The position numbers and the translations under genes are program-made. Shown here piece after piece: positions 33,397 to 43,500 of a stretch of DNA of 64,000 bases. The number at the start of each line of letters is the position of its first letter. The first letter of the stretch is position 1. The notes under the pieces are model-generated. The model was not told the origin of the DNA. It did not search any database and was given only the letters and a program-made list of their open reading frames with translations. Origin of the DNA: CAMEGH01 sp052103595. Lineage in GTDB: Bacteria; Patescibacteriota; Saccharimonadia; Saccharimonadales; Saccharimonadaceae. The stretch lies in NCBI GenBank assembly GCA_052103595.1, contig JBQEKC010000001.1, positions 248,001 through 312,000 on the forward strand, in the 5' to 3' direction.

Positions 33397-34845
33397 GTGA
33401 AAGTAATCGATCTTATAGAAAGTTCGCTTAAAAAGGCGATGCTCTCTCAGCGCGAGGCTGAGGCTATTGAAATTGAGAAAATTGGCGAGAACTTATCGCC
33501 AAATATGCGTGCTCTGCGACTCACAATGGGCATTGCCAGTCAACTGCTTTCGATGGGCGCAAGCGCTAGTAATGTTGCGCATATGGCGCTCGGTATCACA
33601 AATACCTATTGCGCACGTAAGGTGCACATCGACATTAGCTACACGGTGATTACATTGTCGCAGGACCGTGGAAACGACCGAGAGCCACTGACGCTAACGC
33701 GCACCATCATGATAACCGACACGAACTACCAAACGGTGCAACGTCTTCAAAAACTCGCTAAGGCAATTCGTTCTAAACAACTGACCCTAACCGCAGCAGA
33801 AAAGGCATATGACCGCATCCTAGCAATGCCAAAACAGCGCCCAGAGTGGGTCAAGTATGTGTCAGGTGGTGGCATTGGCGCAGGTGTCAGCATTCTTTAC
33901 AGTGGGTCGCTCGCAATTGTCGCACTTACCTTCTGTATCGGCTTTATTATTAGCTGGGGTATCGATCGGCTCTACAAAATTGGCATCCCCGCCTTCTTTG
34001 TACAGGCTGCAGCGGCATTATTTGCCACACTAACTGCAGGGACGGTGTCGTGGGCAATGAGTGCCGGCTATCTTGACATACTTTCCTACATCAATCCAAC
34101 GCTCATTATTATTGGTGGTATCGTCCTCTTGGTGTCTGGAATGGCGATTGTCGCTGCCCTTCAGGATGCTATCGACGAATATTATCTCACAGCAAGTGCG
34201 CGCCTCTTAAAGGTTACTATGCTCACTGGCGGTATTGTGATGGGCGTGACTGTGGGACTTTATGTAACAAAGTGGTTTGGGATTGATTTTGCAACGACAC
34301 CAGATCGATTAAGCTTGGCCACAACCACGTATCAATACCTCGGATCGGGTATTATTGCGGCAGCATTTGCGCTGGGTAATAACTCAAAGTTTATTGCTGT
34401 ATTATTAGCTGGCGGCGTCGGACTGCTCGGTCACTACAGCTCGCTCCTTGGATTAGAACTTGGTATCGGATTGATCCCGTCGTACGGCATTGCCGCGGCA
34501 ATTATCGGCTTTTCGGCAACAATGTTCTCACGCCTATGGCGCGTTCCAAGTATGGCTGTCATTAACGCGGGCATTATTCCGCTTGTGCCAGGCCTATCAC
34601 TCTATAACGGTCTGATGCATGTGATTCAAAACCCTGCCTGGACGTTGCAGTTTGACGAAGGTGTGAGTATTCTTTTGCGAGCTTTCTTGATTGCAGTGAC
34701 CATTGCTGCAGGCGCAACCATTGGCAATATCATCGGTCGTCCAATGCGCCGCAAGCTGGTGCAACTCCATAGCCGTCTCCCCTACCGCAAACTAAGTCCG
34801 GCTTCTCCTGAACCAGAGCAACCTCGCCCACCAATCGAGCCGTAA
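33397..34845 (+). CDS. ThrE/YjjP-family threonine/serine exporter-like protein
   Basis: The 482-residue protein starts at GTG 33397, with TATACT at 33385-33390 six bases upstream (leaderless). Residues about 1-150 match the ThrE/YjjP N-terminal domain: TMGIASQLLSMGASASNVAH, DISYTVITLSQ, LQKLAKAIRSKQLTLTAAEK. About ten transmembrane helices follow, including a second bundle (IGLIPSYGIAAAIIGFSATM, IPLVPGLSLYNGLMHVI) resembling the YjjB-like half, so both halves are fused as in actinobacterial ThrE. Export of small amino acids is known for the family; the substrate here is not shown. Confidence 0.85.
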   Translation: MKVIDLIESSLKKAMLSQREAEAIEIEKIGENLSPNMRALRLTMGIASQLLSMGASASNVAHMALGITNTYCARKVHIDISYTVITLSQDRGNDREPLTLTRTIMITDTNYQTVQRLQKLAKAIRSKQLTLTAAEKAYDRILAMPKQRPEWVKYVSGGGIGAGVSILYSGSLAIVALTFCIGFIISWGIDRLYKIGIPAFFVQAAAALFATLTAGTVSWAMSAGYLDILSYINPTLIIIGGIVLLVSGMAIVAALQDAIDEYYLTASARLLKVTMLTGGIVMGVTVGLYVTKWFGIDFATTPDRLSLATTTYQYLGSGIIAAAFALGNNSKFIAVLLAGGVGLLGHYSSLLGLELGIGLIPSYGIAAAIIGFSATMFSRLWRVPSMAVINAGIIPLVPGLSLYNGLMHVIQNPAWTLQFDEGVSILLRAFLIAVTIAAGATIGNIIGRPMRRKLVQLHSRLPYRKLSPASPEPEQPRPPIEP

Positions 34846-34913
34846 GGAAGCACTTCTTCCCTCACCAAAAGACGAATATCGTTGACTATAGACCCGTCTT
34901 CTTTGCAAATAAT

Positions 34914-34943
34914 AAAACACCCTTCGTCTAAGAAGGGTGTTTT
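34914..34943. terminator. bidirectional terminator between the ThrE-like gene and fusA
   Basis: AAAACACCCTT / AAGGGTGTTTT forms a stem with A- and T-tracts on both strands. Confidence 0.88.
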
Positions 34944-34978
34944 ATTATTACCTGCAGCGTAACCCCGAGAGGGCGAGC

Positions 34979-37069
34979 TTATTTAGCTCGCTTCTCGATG
35001 ATTTCTTGCGCCACGTTTGGCGGTACTTCTTCGTACTGCGCAACTTCCATGGTGCTGGCTGCTCGACCTTGGCTCATTGAGCGGAGGTCGTTGGTGTAGC
35101 CAAACATGCTGGCGAGTGGCACAAATCCCTTGATCAACTTCGCGCCACCTTGCAAATCTTCCATTGCATCGATACGGCCACGACGAGAGTTCAAGTCGCC
35201 AATCACATCGCCCATGAATTCTTCTGGCGTGGTTACTTCTACCTTCATTACAGGTTCAAGCAAGATTGGTGTTGCTTTCTTCACACCTTCACGCGCTGCC
35301 AGGCTACCTGCCAAGCTAAAGGCGAGTTCAGAAGAGTCAACGTCGTGGTAGCTACCATCGTAAAGGGTCGCCTTGACGTCAACCACTGGATAGCCAGCGA
35401 TCACACCGCCTTCAAGCGTTTCTTTAATACCCTTTTGGACAGCTGGGCGGTATTCTTGTGGAACCACACCACCTTTAATTTCGTCCACAAATTCGTACCC
35501 TTTACCAGGTTCGTTTGGCTCAAAGCGAACCCATACATCACCATATTGACCACGACCACCAGATTGCTTGGCGTGCTTACCTTGCACTTCGGCAGTACCT
35601 TTAATGCTTTCGCGGAAGGCAACTTGCGGCTCACCAATGTTAGCTTCGACGTTAAATTCACGGCTCATGCGATCAATGAGGATGTCGAGGTGAAGTTCAC
35701 CCATACCGCTCATGATCGTTTGGCCAGTTTCTTCGTCGGTGTGAATGCGGAAGGTTGGGTCTTCATCAGCCAAGCGCTGCAGGGCGATACCCATCTTTTC
35801 TTGGTCGGCTTTGGTTTTCGGCTCAACCGCAATCGATACTGGTGGTTCTTGGAATTCGATACCTTCAAGCACGATTGGCTTTGCCATGTCGCACAGGGTT
35901 GCGCCAGTAGTAGTGTCTTTCAATCCAACGATGGCGGCGATGTCACCGGCTTCAATCGCGTCGATGTCTTCACGCTTGTCAGCATGCATACGAACAATAC
36001 GACCAACACGTTCTTTTTTACCGGTAATGCTGTTAAAGACATAGCTGCCGGCAGTCAACTTACCGCTGTATACACGCACAAAGATCAATTTACCAACAAA
36101 TGGGTCGGTAGCAATCTTAAAGGCCAAGCCAGAAAGTGGTTCTGAAACAGCAGGCTTACGGAAAATAACATCACCAGACTTTGGATCAGTTCCCTCGATC
36201 GCATCAACGTCAAGTGGGCTTGGCAAGTAGTCATTTACAAGGTCAAGTACCTTTTCAACAATCACACCACGGCCATCACCACCAGTGACAAGGAAGAAGT
36301 CACCAGCAAGCACACGTTGACGGAGCGCACCCTTTAGTTCATCAATAGAGATCGCTTCTTCACCACCTTCGAAGAACTTGTTCATCAGTTCGTCGTCGGC
36401 TTCAACCGCTGCTTCAACGAGCAGGCTACGAGCGTTCCTGGCTTTTTCAAGCATATCGGCAGGAATTTCACCTTGCTGTAGCTCGTGATCAGCGTAGTCG
36501 TTGTAGGTGTAAGCTTTCATGTCAACAAGGTCAACAACACCGTTGATGTCTTTTTCAAAGCCAATTGGCAAGTGGATAGGCAAAGCGTGCTTTGAAAGAC
36601 GAGTGTGAATCGTTTCAAGTGATTTGTAGAAATCACCACCAGTTTGGTTAATCTTGTTAATAAAGCAGATACGAGGCACACCGTATTTGTTCGCTTGACG
36701 CCACACCGTTTCGGTTTGTGCTTCTACACCCATTTTACCGTCAAACACGGTAACAGCACCGTCGAGCACGCGAAGTGAACGTTCAACTTCGGCCGTAAAG
36801 TCGATGTGACCTGGGGTGTCGATAATGTTAATCTTGTGATCTTTCCAGAAACACGTCACGGCAGCAGAAGTAATTGTGATACCGCGTTCTTTCTCTTGGC
36901 TCATCCAGTCGGTGGTTGCACCATCGCCTTCACCCTTTACGACACCAATTTTGTGTGTCAAACCAGTGCGGTACAAAATACCTTCGGTTGTGGTTGTTTT
37001 ACCCGCGTCAATGTGCGCAATAATACCAATATTGCGGTACTTATCGAGGGCGGTTTTTTTCTCTGCCAT
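34979..37069 (-). CDS. fusA: elongation factor G
   Basis: The 696-residue GTPase catalyses translocation and ribosome recycling. G motifs: [39 protein letters not shown] and [10 protein letters not shown] (NKxN variant of NKxD). Domain IV contains [20 protein letters not shown] and domain [20 protein letters not shown]. It is last in the str group, following rpsL, rpsG and a 714-residue unknown gene; tuf is elsewhere. Confidence 0.98.
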   Translation of the reverse strand: MAEKKTALDKYRNIGIIAHIDAGKTTTTEGILYRTGLTHKIGVVKGEGDGATTDWMSQEKERGITITSAAVTCFWKDHKINIIDTPGHIDFTAEVERSLRVLDGAVTVFDGKMGVEAQTETVWRQANKYGVPRICFINKINQTGGDFYKSLETIHTRLSKHALPIHLPIGFEKDINGVVDLVDMKAYTYNDYADHELQQGEIPADMLEKARNARSLLVEAAVEADDELMNKFFEGGEEAISIDELKGALRQRVLAGDFFLVTGGDGRGVIVEKVLDLVNDYLPSPLDVDAIEGTDPKSGDVIFRKPAVSEPLSGLAFKIATDPFVGKLIFVRVYSGKLTAGSYVFNSITGKKERVGRIVRMHADKREDIDAIEAGDIAAIVGLKDTTTGATLCDMAKPIVLEGIEFQEPPVSIAVEPKTKADQEKMGIALQRLADEDPTFRIHTDEETGQTIMSGMGELHLDILIDRMSREFNVEANIGEPQVAFRESIKGTAEVQGKHAKQSGGRGQYGDVWVRFEPNEPGKGYEFVDEIKGGVVPQEYRPAVQKGIKETLEGGVIAGYPVVDVKATLYDGSYHDVDSSELAFSLAGSLAAREGVKKATPILLEPVMKVEVTTPEEFMGDVIGDLNSRRGRIDAMEDLQGGAKLIKGFVPLASMFGYTNDLRSMSQGRAASTMEVAQYEEVPPNVAQEIIEKRAK

Positions 37070-37185
37070 ACGTCTTCGTTATCCTTTACTTATTTATCCT
37101 TCATTCTTTCCTTATTTTTTACAATACGAAAGAACACATCTCTTCTATTTTAACAGATTTTAGCGGTGTATGCTAGTGCTCACTG

Positions 37186-39330
37186 CTACTCGTATAGCGA
37201 GTCGCCGATTTGCAAATCTTGCAAGCCAGAAAGCGGTACGTAGACGCTCTTTCCGTCCATTTCAGCCAAGAAGACCAGTGATTCACCCTCAAACCCTGGC
37301 ACGTCGCCAGAACACACACCTGTGATAATCGATTCACTCGGCTCGGTTGAAAGGTTGTCTGAGTCTTGCGCATAAACAAACCGAGCCGCACCCTCAATTC
37401 TTGCTACAGAACGGGTGATCACATCAGCTAAAAGCTCTCGAACCTCTTCGGCTAATTCTGGATGAGCCTCAAGGGTACGAGTGAGCTTTGCTAATGGTAT
37501 TTGTACATATTCATCTGCCGCATTCACAACGTTAAGATTGTATGCCGTTACAAAGTGGTCGATACATTCAGCGATGTCTGAATCTTGGCCGTAAGTATCA
37601 ATAGCCGTGGCAAGCGCCGCATCACGGCGACGCATACCATCAAGCATGAACGGCATTGGCGCCTCTTGCAGATCGGCAACGCGTAGCAACATCTGTTGTT
37701 GCTTTGACGTATGCTCTTGCTCAAGCGGAAGCCGTGCAACATTTTCAACCTCAAACTCAACAGTAGTGACCGAAGAGCCACCCGGTTCCATACGTCCCAT
37801 GATAAGGTACGGTGTCGCAACGCGTTCAACGTCGCCATCAGCATCTTGGCGATACTCCGCCATAGCGACAACTGGCCCAAGGCTGCCTGAGGCCATTGCA
37901 AAGGTTGGTTCCATCGAACCGCGAGCCACTGTGCCAGATGTAATCACCCCGTCACCAACATATCGCCAGTACTCTTGATTTTTGAAAGCAGCAGCGCCTA
38001 CTGTATTGCAAAGCTCTTCAATAACACCTGTAATATCGCTATCTTCCGCGTCGTATTCTTGATAATGAACCTCTCGTAATCCTTCAACAAACCGCTGCAT
38101 ACTTTCGTATGACTCTTCAAGACGAGTGCGATACATGTCAAAGGCATCGCGCAACTGTGCTTCACGCGATGAAAGATCGTTATCGACATAGCCAGTGTAT
38201 TCGTTACTCGAGGTAAAATCACGGTATTCGCGCTGGTATTCTTCGAGCGAATCGTCGTCATATCCCGCTTCCCCACCGTAAAAAACAGGTGCCCATTCTT
38301 CCACTGGTCGGTCGATTTGCGCAATCTCATTGCCGTTAAATAAACTCATGTCTTTCATGCGAGTTGAAGTAAATGAACGAATGTTCTCGGCAGGTACACG
38401 CATCGTTGCGTAAGCGTTCATTTTGCCTGGCAAGCCAACAGAGATGTTCAAATCTGGCTCAAAGATATATTCGTTTGAGTCACCATCCTTATAGGTATCC
38501 ATGTCAATTGCATTAAGATCAGCCGTGACAGTTGCTGTATTGCTAATTGCGTTACTCTCGAAATCGCCATAACCATCCATCACCGAGTAATCACCCTTAA
38601 ATGAAATAGTGTGCGGTGCGTCATCAAGGTTCACCAGCGCTGTCGCATAGCGACCAAGCTTGCGTGCAACTGTTTCATTATCTTCGTGCATACAATGCTC
38701 GGGAATGGTAATTTGCAACTCTGCGAGTGCCTTTATAAAGGCCTTGTCTGTGTCGGCTTGGGTAAGCGTGCGGATATTTTCAGCGGCGTCAGGATAGAGT
38801 GCCTCGACTTCACGAAAGATCGTCTCAATACTTTGATCGTCTTCGCCAAAACGAACAATCTCATTTGGCAGAATAGCGAACGTATTGTCAAAATCATCTT
38901 CAATAATAAGACCAATTTTTTCACCCTCTTCTGTCAAAATCGGCCCCGGCTGCGATACCTGGAAGCCAGTCACGTTCGTGAGGTAAACATACGGGCCAAG
39001 ATTATCGTGTGCGATTGTTACTGCGCTATCGCCCTCGTCTGTCAAAGAGTTTAGCTCGTACTCTGCCTCACTAAATTCTGGGCGAACCTTGGCGCTAAAC
39101 ATTACCTTACGATCAAAAACGTTCATATCAAGTTCGGTAATTTCTTCGTGCAAGTTGATCAGCAGATCCTCTTGCGACGCTTCATTGTCACCCAACTGGT
39201 CATACTCCTCTTGCGCCGCCTCCATCAGGCGCTTCATCTCAAGATAGTTGCCCTCGACCATGTTTTCATAGAGTTTTTGATTTACCTGCTCACTGCCACC
39301 GTGTGAGGGATTGTTAAATAATTCGCTCAT
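37186..39330 (-). CDS. large acidic soluble protein of unknown function in the str locus
   Basis: The start at ATG 39330 gives 714 residues; TACGAT (minus, 39340-39345) is 9 bases upstream, so the mRNA has almost no leader. The protein is strongly acidic, with no signal peptide, membrane helix or recognisable catalytic motif. Features: a helical N-terminus (VNQKLYENMVEGNYLEMKRL), a central Tyr/Glu-rich coiled region (EEYQREYRDFTSSNEYTGYV, RTRLEESYESMQRFVEGLRE) and a beta-rich end (GESLVFLAEMDGKSVYVPLS). Two similar ends, YVPLSGLQDL and YVQIPLAKL, hint at internal duplication, and so does ILPNEIVRF. It lies between rpsG and fusA, where no such gene is usual. Confidence 0.85.
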   Translation of the reverse strand: MSELFNNPSHGGSEQVNQKLYENMVEGNYLEMKRLMEAAQEEYDQLGDNEASQEDLLINLHEEITELDMNVFDRKVMFSAKVRPEFSEAEYELNSLTDEGDSAVTIAHDNLGPYVYLTNVTGFQVSQPGPILTEEGEKIGLIIEDDFDNTFAILPNEIVRFGEDDQSIETIFREVEALYPDAAENIRTLTQADTDKAFIKALAELQITIPEHCMHEDNETVARKLGRYATALVNLDDAPHTISFKGDYSVMDGYGDFESNAISNTATVTADLNAIDMDTYKDGDSNEYIFEPDLNISVGLPGKMNAYATMRVPAENIRSFTSTRMKDMSLFNGNEIAQIDRPVEEWAPVFYGGEAGYDDDSLEEYQREYRDFTSSNEYTGYVDNDLSSREAQLRDAFDMYRTRLEESYESMQRFVEGLREVHYQEYDAEDSDITGVIEELCNTVGAAAFKNQEYWRYVGDGVITSGTVARGSMEPTFAMASGSLGPVVAMAEYRQDADGDVERVATPYLIMGRMEPGGSSVTTVEFEVENVARLPLEQEHTSKQQQMLLRVADLQEAPMPFMLDGMRRRDAALATAIDTYGQDSDIAECIDHFVTAYNLNVVNAADEYVQIPLAKLTRTLEAHPELAEEVRELLADVITRSVARIEGAARFVYAQDSDNLSTEPSESIITGVCSGDVPGFEGESLVFLAEMDGKSVYVPLSGLQDLQIGDSLYE

Positions 39331-39375
39331 AGTCATCATATCGTAGCAGCTTCGCAAGGGTTACTCAAGCATAAC

Positions 39376-39402
39376 CACGAAAAACCCCGCCAATTGGCGA
39401 GG
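39376..39402 (-). terminator. terminator after rpsG
   Basis: Minus-strand palindrome CCTCGCCAATTGGCGGGG is followed by TTTTTCG, with flanking CACGAA / TTCGTG able to extend the stem. Confidence 0.85.
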
Positions 39403-39424
39403 TGGTTCGTGTGTACACGGGTAA

Positions 39425-39904
39425 TTAGCCGCGAGCAAAGTGCGCAAATGCGCGGTTGGCTTCTGCCATTTTGTGGGTGTCTTCCTTCTTTTTGAAGGCA
39501 GCACCAGCTTCGTTGTAGGCATCGACAATCTCAAGCGCAAGACGCTGTGAGTATGGCATACCCTTGCGGGCACGAGCAGCCTGCACCAACCAGCTAAATG
39601 CATAATGCAACTGACGGTGACCCTGTACAGGGAATGGAATTTGGTAGTTAGCACCACCAACGCGGCGGCTTTTTACTTCAAAGTTTGGCGCAACATTCTT
39701 GAGTGCTTTTTCAAACACTTCAAGTGGATCTTCGCTATCAAGCTTTTTTGCAGCTGCTTCAAGCGCAGCATAGACTGCTTTTTCCGCAGTCAACTTTTTG
39801 CCATCAAGCATGCTTTTATTAATAAGGCGTTGTACCATCACGCTTTGATATTTGCGGTCTGGGTTGAGCTCACGTTGGAGCTTACGGGTTACTTTACGAG
39901 GCAT
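39425..39904 (-). CDS. rpsG: 30S ribosomal protein S7
   Basis: The 159-residue protein has MPRKVTRKLQRELNPDRKYQ, LINKSMLDGKKLTAEKAVYA, KSRRVGGANYQIPFPVQGHR and KKEDTHKMAEANRAFAHFAR. It is a 30S head assembly protein. It is 2 bases after rpsL, followed by a terminator. Confidence 0.98.
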   Translation of the reverse strand: MPRKVTRKLQRELNPDRKYQSVMVQRLINKSMLDGKKLTAEKAVYAALEAAAKKLDSEDPLEVFEKALKNVAPNFEVKSRRVGGANYQIPFPVQGHRQLHYAFSWLVQAARARKGMPYSQRLALEIVDAYNEAGAAFKKKEDTHKMAEANRAFAHFARG

Positions 39905-39906
39905 GA

Positions 39907-40320
39907 TTACTTACCATCCTTCTTTGCACCGTACTTTGAACGGCCTTGCTTACGATCTGATACACCTTGAAGGTCAAGCGCACCACGAACAATGTGGTAA
40001 CGAACACCTGGAAGGTCGGGCACACGGCCACCGCGGACAAGCACAACGGCGTGCTCTTGAAGGTTGTGACCTTCACCGCCAATGTACGCCCATACTTCGT
40101 GGTTGTTTGTCAAACGAACACGGGCAACTTTACGAAGCGCTGAGTTAGGTTTTTTTGGTGTTTTTGTGGTAACACGGATACAGACACCACGCTTAAGCGG
40201 TGACTTTTGGTCGTAATAGCGCACCTGCAAAGCATTGTGGATACGACCAAGCGCTGGACTCTTTGAGGCCTTCTTGGCAGTTCGTCGCGGCTTACGCACC
40301 AATTGATTAATGGTAGGCAT
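39907..40320 (-). CDS. rpsL: 30S ribosomal protein S12
   Basis: The 137-residue protein has the decoding-centre loops [20 protein letters not shown] and [20 protein letters not shown] with unmodified Lys/Pro positions linked to streptomycin sensitivity. The tail is [11 protein letters not shown]. It leads the rpsL-rpsG transcript; AGGGAG lies 6 bases before the ATG. Confidence 0.98.
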   Translation of the reverse strand: MPTINQLVRKPRRTAKKASKSPALGRIHNALQVRYYDQKSPLKRGVCIRVTTKTPKKPNSALRKVARVRLTNNHEVWAYIGGEGHNLQEHAVVLVRGGRVPDLPGVRYHIVRGALDLQGVSDRKQGRSKYGAKKDGK

Positions 40321-40450
40321 TTATTCTCCCTTAACTTACTTTATTATGAGTTGGATTCAGCATATCCGCCCCATGTCTTTCTTTTCACCTTGTTGTTTTG
40401 TGTACACATACATTGCAAAGCACCAAGTAAAAAGAGGAAACTCATCAACT

Positions 40451-40479
40451 ACTATAACAAATTCCCCAGCAATTAGCAA
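40451..40479 (-). promoter_or_regulatory. promoter of rpsL-rpsG
   Basis: Minus strand: TTGCTA (40474-40479), 17-base spacer, TATAGT (40451-40456). The leader is about 120 bases. Confidence 0.7.
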
Positions 40480-40504
40480 TCCCTTTGACGCCTTGTCGAG
40501 ACAC

Positions 40505-40535
40505 AAAAGATCCGCCGTAGAATGGCGGATCTTTT
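40505..40535 (-). terminator. terminator after rpoC
   Basis: Minus-strand stem GATCCGCC / GGCGGATC with a 7-base loop is followed by TTTTGTG. Confidence 0.88.
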
Positions 40536-40557
40536 CGGGTGATGAGAAACGAATCTT

Positions 40558-43500
40558 TTAGGCTTCGTTCAAATCTTCATCGACCACAATGTCGTCGATG
40601 TCAGCTGTTTCTTCTTCAGAAATAGCACCCGTTCCCACAGGAATCTTGCGACCGATGATCACGTTCTCCTTGAGGCCGTGTAGATGGTCTACTCGTCCAC
40701 TAGTTGCAGCGTTAATCAGCACACGAGTAGTATCTTGGAATGACGCCGCCGAAAGGAAGCTATCGCTCCAAATACTTACCTTTGTAATACCGAGGAGCAG
40801 TTGCTTGTAAGCAACCAAGGCCTTGCCCTCTTCAGCCAGCTTGGCGTTTTCATCAACCACAGCCGCCTTTGAAACGATATCACCCGTTACAAATGCGCTG
40901 TCGCCTGAATCTTCGATCTGCACACGGCTGAACATTTGGCGCACGATGATTTCAAGGTGCTTATCTGCCACGTCCTGACCCTGCGCTGCGTAGATGCGAA
41001 GGATTTCGTTAATGATGTAGCGCTGGGTTGCTTGCGTACCCTTAAGGCGCATCAAATCTTGCAAGTTCAACGAACCAGCCGTGAGGCGATCACCCGCTTC
41101 AACGTAGTCGTTTGCCTTTACAACAAGTTGCATGTTGCCTGGGATCTCGTAGCGAGAAGGTGCGCTAGCGTTTGCTGCAATCACCAACATGTCGTCAGTT
41201 GCTTCAACGACACCGTCGAATGGTGCAACAATCGGTGCAGTGCCCTTTTCGCCCGTTGCAATTACGTCACCAACTTTTACGTTGCTGCCGTTCTTTACAG
41301 CTGGCTTTCGCTCACCAAGTTCAATCTTTTCAACCTTGCCTGATTCTGGGGTAATTTGCACAATGTACTTTTTGCCATCTTCCCACAAATCAACCGTACC
41401 AGTTACTTCAGTTACATACGCCTGTCCCTTTGGTGAACGAGCTTCGAAGAGCTCTTCCACACGCGGAAGACCTTGCGTGATGTCGCTACCAGCCACACCA
41501 GAGCTGTGGAAGGTGTTAAGCGTTAGCTGCGTACCAGGTTCACCGACAGATTGTGCAGCGATCACACCAACTGGTTGTGAGTTGTCTACCAACTTACCAG
41601 TCGACATGTCGATGCCGTAACTCTTGCGTGGAATACCACGAAGGTTGTTGGTTGAAAGCACGTTTTGGATGGTTACTTCCTTGATTGAATCGTCATTATC
41701 GATTGCATCAGCAATGTCACGAGTAATCAATTCGTCAGCGTTCACGTGGCCAGGAACATTCTTTGCCGCGTAACGACCAACCAAACGGTTACCAAAGTCG
41801 ATCATCGTTTCTTCTGTTTCAGAACGGTAGATAACGTAGCCTTCGTCGTCACCAGCCTGGTCTTCAACGGTAAACACATCTTGTGATACGTCAACCAAAC
41901 GGCGAGTCAGGTAACCAGAGTCGGCAGTTTTGAGCGCGGTGTCGATCAGACCCTTACGTGCACCACGTGTTGCCACGAAGGCTTCCAAGCTTGAAAGACC
42001 GTGCTTAAAGTTTGAACGAATCGGCAGCTCGATTTCGCGGTTTGCGGCGTCAACCTGGATACCAATCATCGCTGAAGCAAGCTTCACGTTCGAGATATCA
42101 CCACGAGCACCAGAGTCAACCATTACCGAAATACTGGTGTCCATGTGCGCAAGCTGTTCTTTCAAGAAGTCAGTTACCTTGCCGTCGACAGCACGCCATG
42201 TGTTCACTGTGAGGTTGTAGCGCTCTTCTTCAGTTACCAATCCTTCGTCGAACTGTTCAGAGATGAGCGCAGCTTTGGCGTCACCTTCTGCCACAAATTC
42301 GCTAATTTCATCGAAACTGAGGTAATCGTCTTTACCAGTTGAGATGGCAGCGGTTGTTGCGAATCGGAAGGCTTGACCCTTCATACGGTCAGCAGTTTTG
42401 GCAGTTTCTTCAGCGCCGTACTTGTCAAAAATACGCGCCAACACTTTCTTCAGCTGCTTCTTATTCTGGACGTTGTTGTCGTACGGGTAGTCTGCTGGCA
42501 AAATTTCGTTGAAGAAGACACGACCAAGGGTGGTATCGCGGATTTCGCCCTTTGCTTGCACGCGAATTGGCGTTTGTAGTTCAATTACACCATTGTCATA
42601 CGCCATTTCTGCTTCGTACACGCTACTAAACGCCTTACGTTCTTTGATTTGCGCTGATGGCTTATCGTACGTCAGGTAGTAGTTACCGAGCACAATGTCC
42701 TGACTGATGTTGAGCACAGGTGAACCATCGGCAGGCTTCAGCAAGTTGTTGGTTGCACTCATCAATTCACGGGCTTCTTTCTGCGCATCTGCAGAAAGTG
42801 GCAAGTGAACAGCCATCTGGTCACCGTCGTAGTCGGCGTTAAAGCCGTTCGCCACGAGTGGGTGCAGCTGAATTGCTTTACCTTCTACCAAGACGGGCTG
42901 GAACGCCTGAATCGACAAACGGTGCAACGACGGCGCACGGTTAAGCAACACGTACTTATCTTTAATCACTTCATCAAGCGCGTCCCATACGACTGCTTCA
43001 CCTGCTTCGATCAAACGAGTTGCTGAACGAATGTTATGAGCGTATTCGTGCTTCAAAAGCCAGCTAATAATGAATGGCTTAAACAGCTCGAAGGCCATTT
43101 GCTTTGGCAAACCACATTGGTGGATCTTGAGCTTTGGACCAACCACGATCACTGAACGACCGCTGTAGTCAACACGCTTACCAAGCAAGTTTTGGCGGAA
43201 ACGACCTTGCTTACCTTTGAGCTGATCGCTCATAGACTTCAAGCGACGACGGCCACCAGTTGCGTTCACCGCACGGTTGCCGCGAGCAGCTGAGTTGTCG
43301 ATCAATGCGTCAACCGCTTCTTGTAGCATACGCATTTCGTTGCGGCAGATCACTTCTGGCGCGTTCAAACCGATCAATTTCTTGAGGCGGTTATTTCGGT
43401 TAATCACACGACGGTACAAGTCGTTAAGGTCTGAGGTTGCAAAGCGACCACCAGTCAACTGCACCATTGGACGAAGGTCCGGGGGAATCACTGGGAGCAC

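Noticed and set aside
35150..36145. A 331-codon plus-strand frame opposite fusA
   Set aside because: It is antisense to the highly conserved EF-G gene, its translation has the low-complexity look of a reverse frame, and no promoter or ribosome site supports it.
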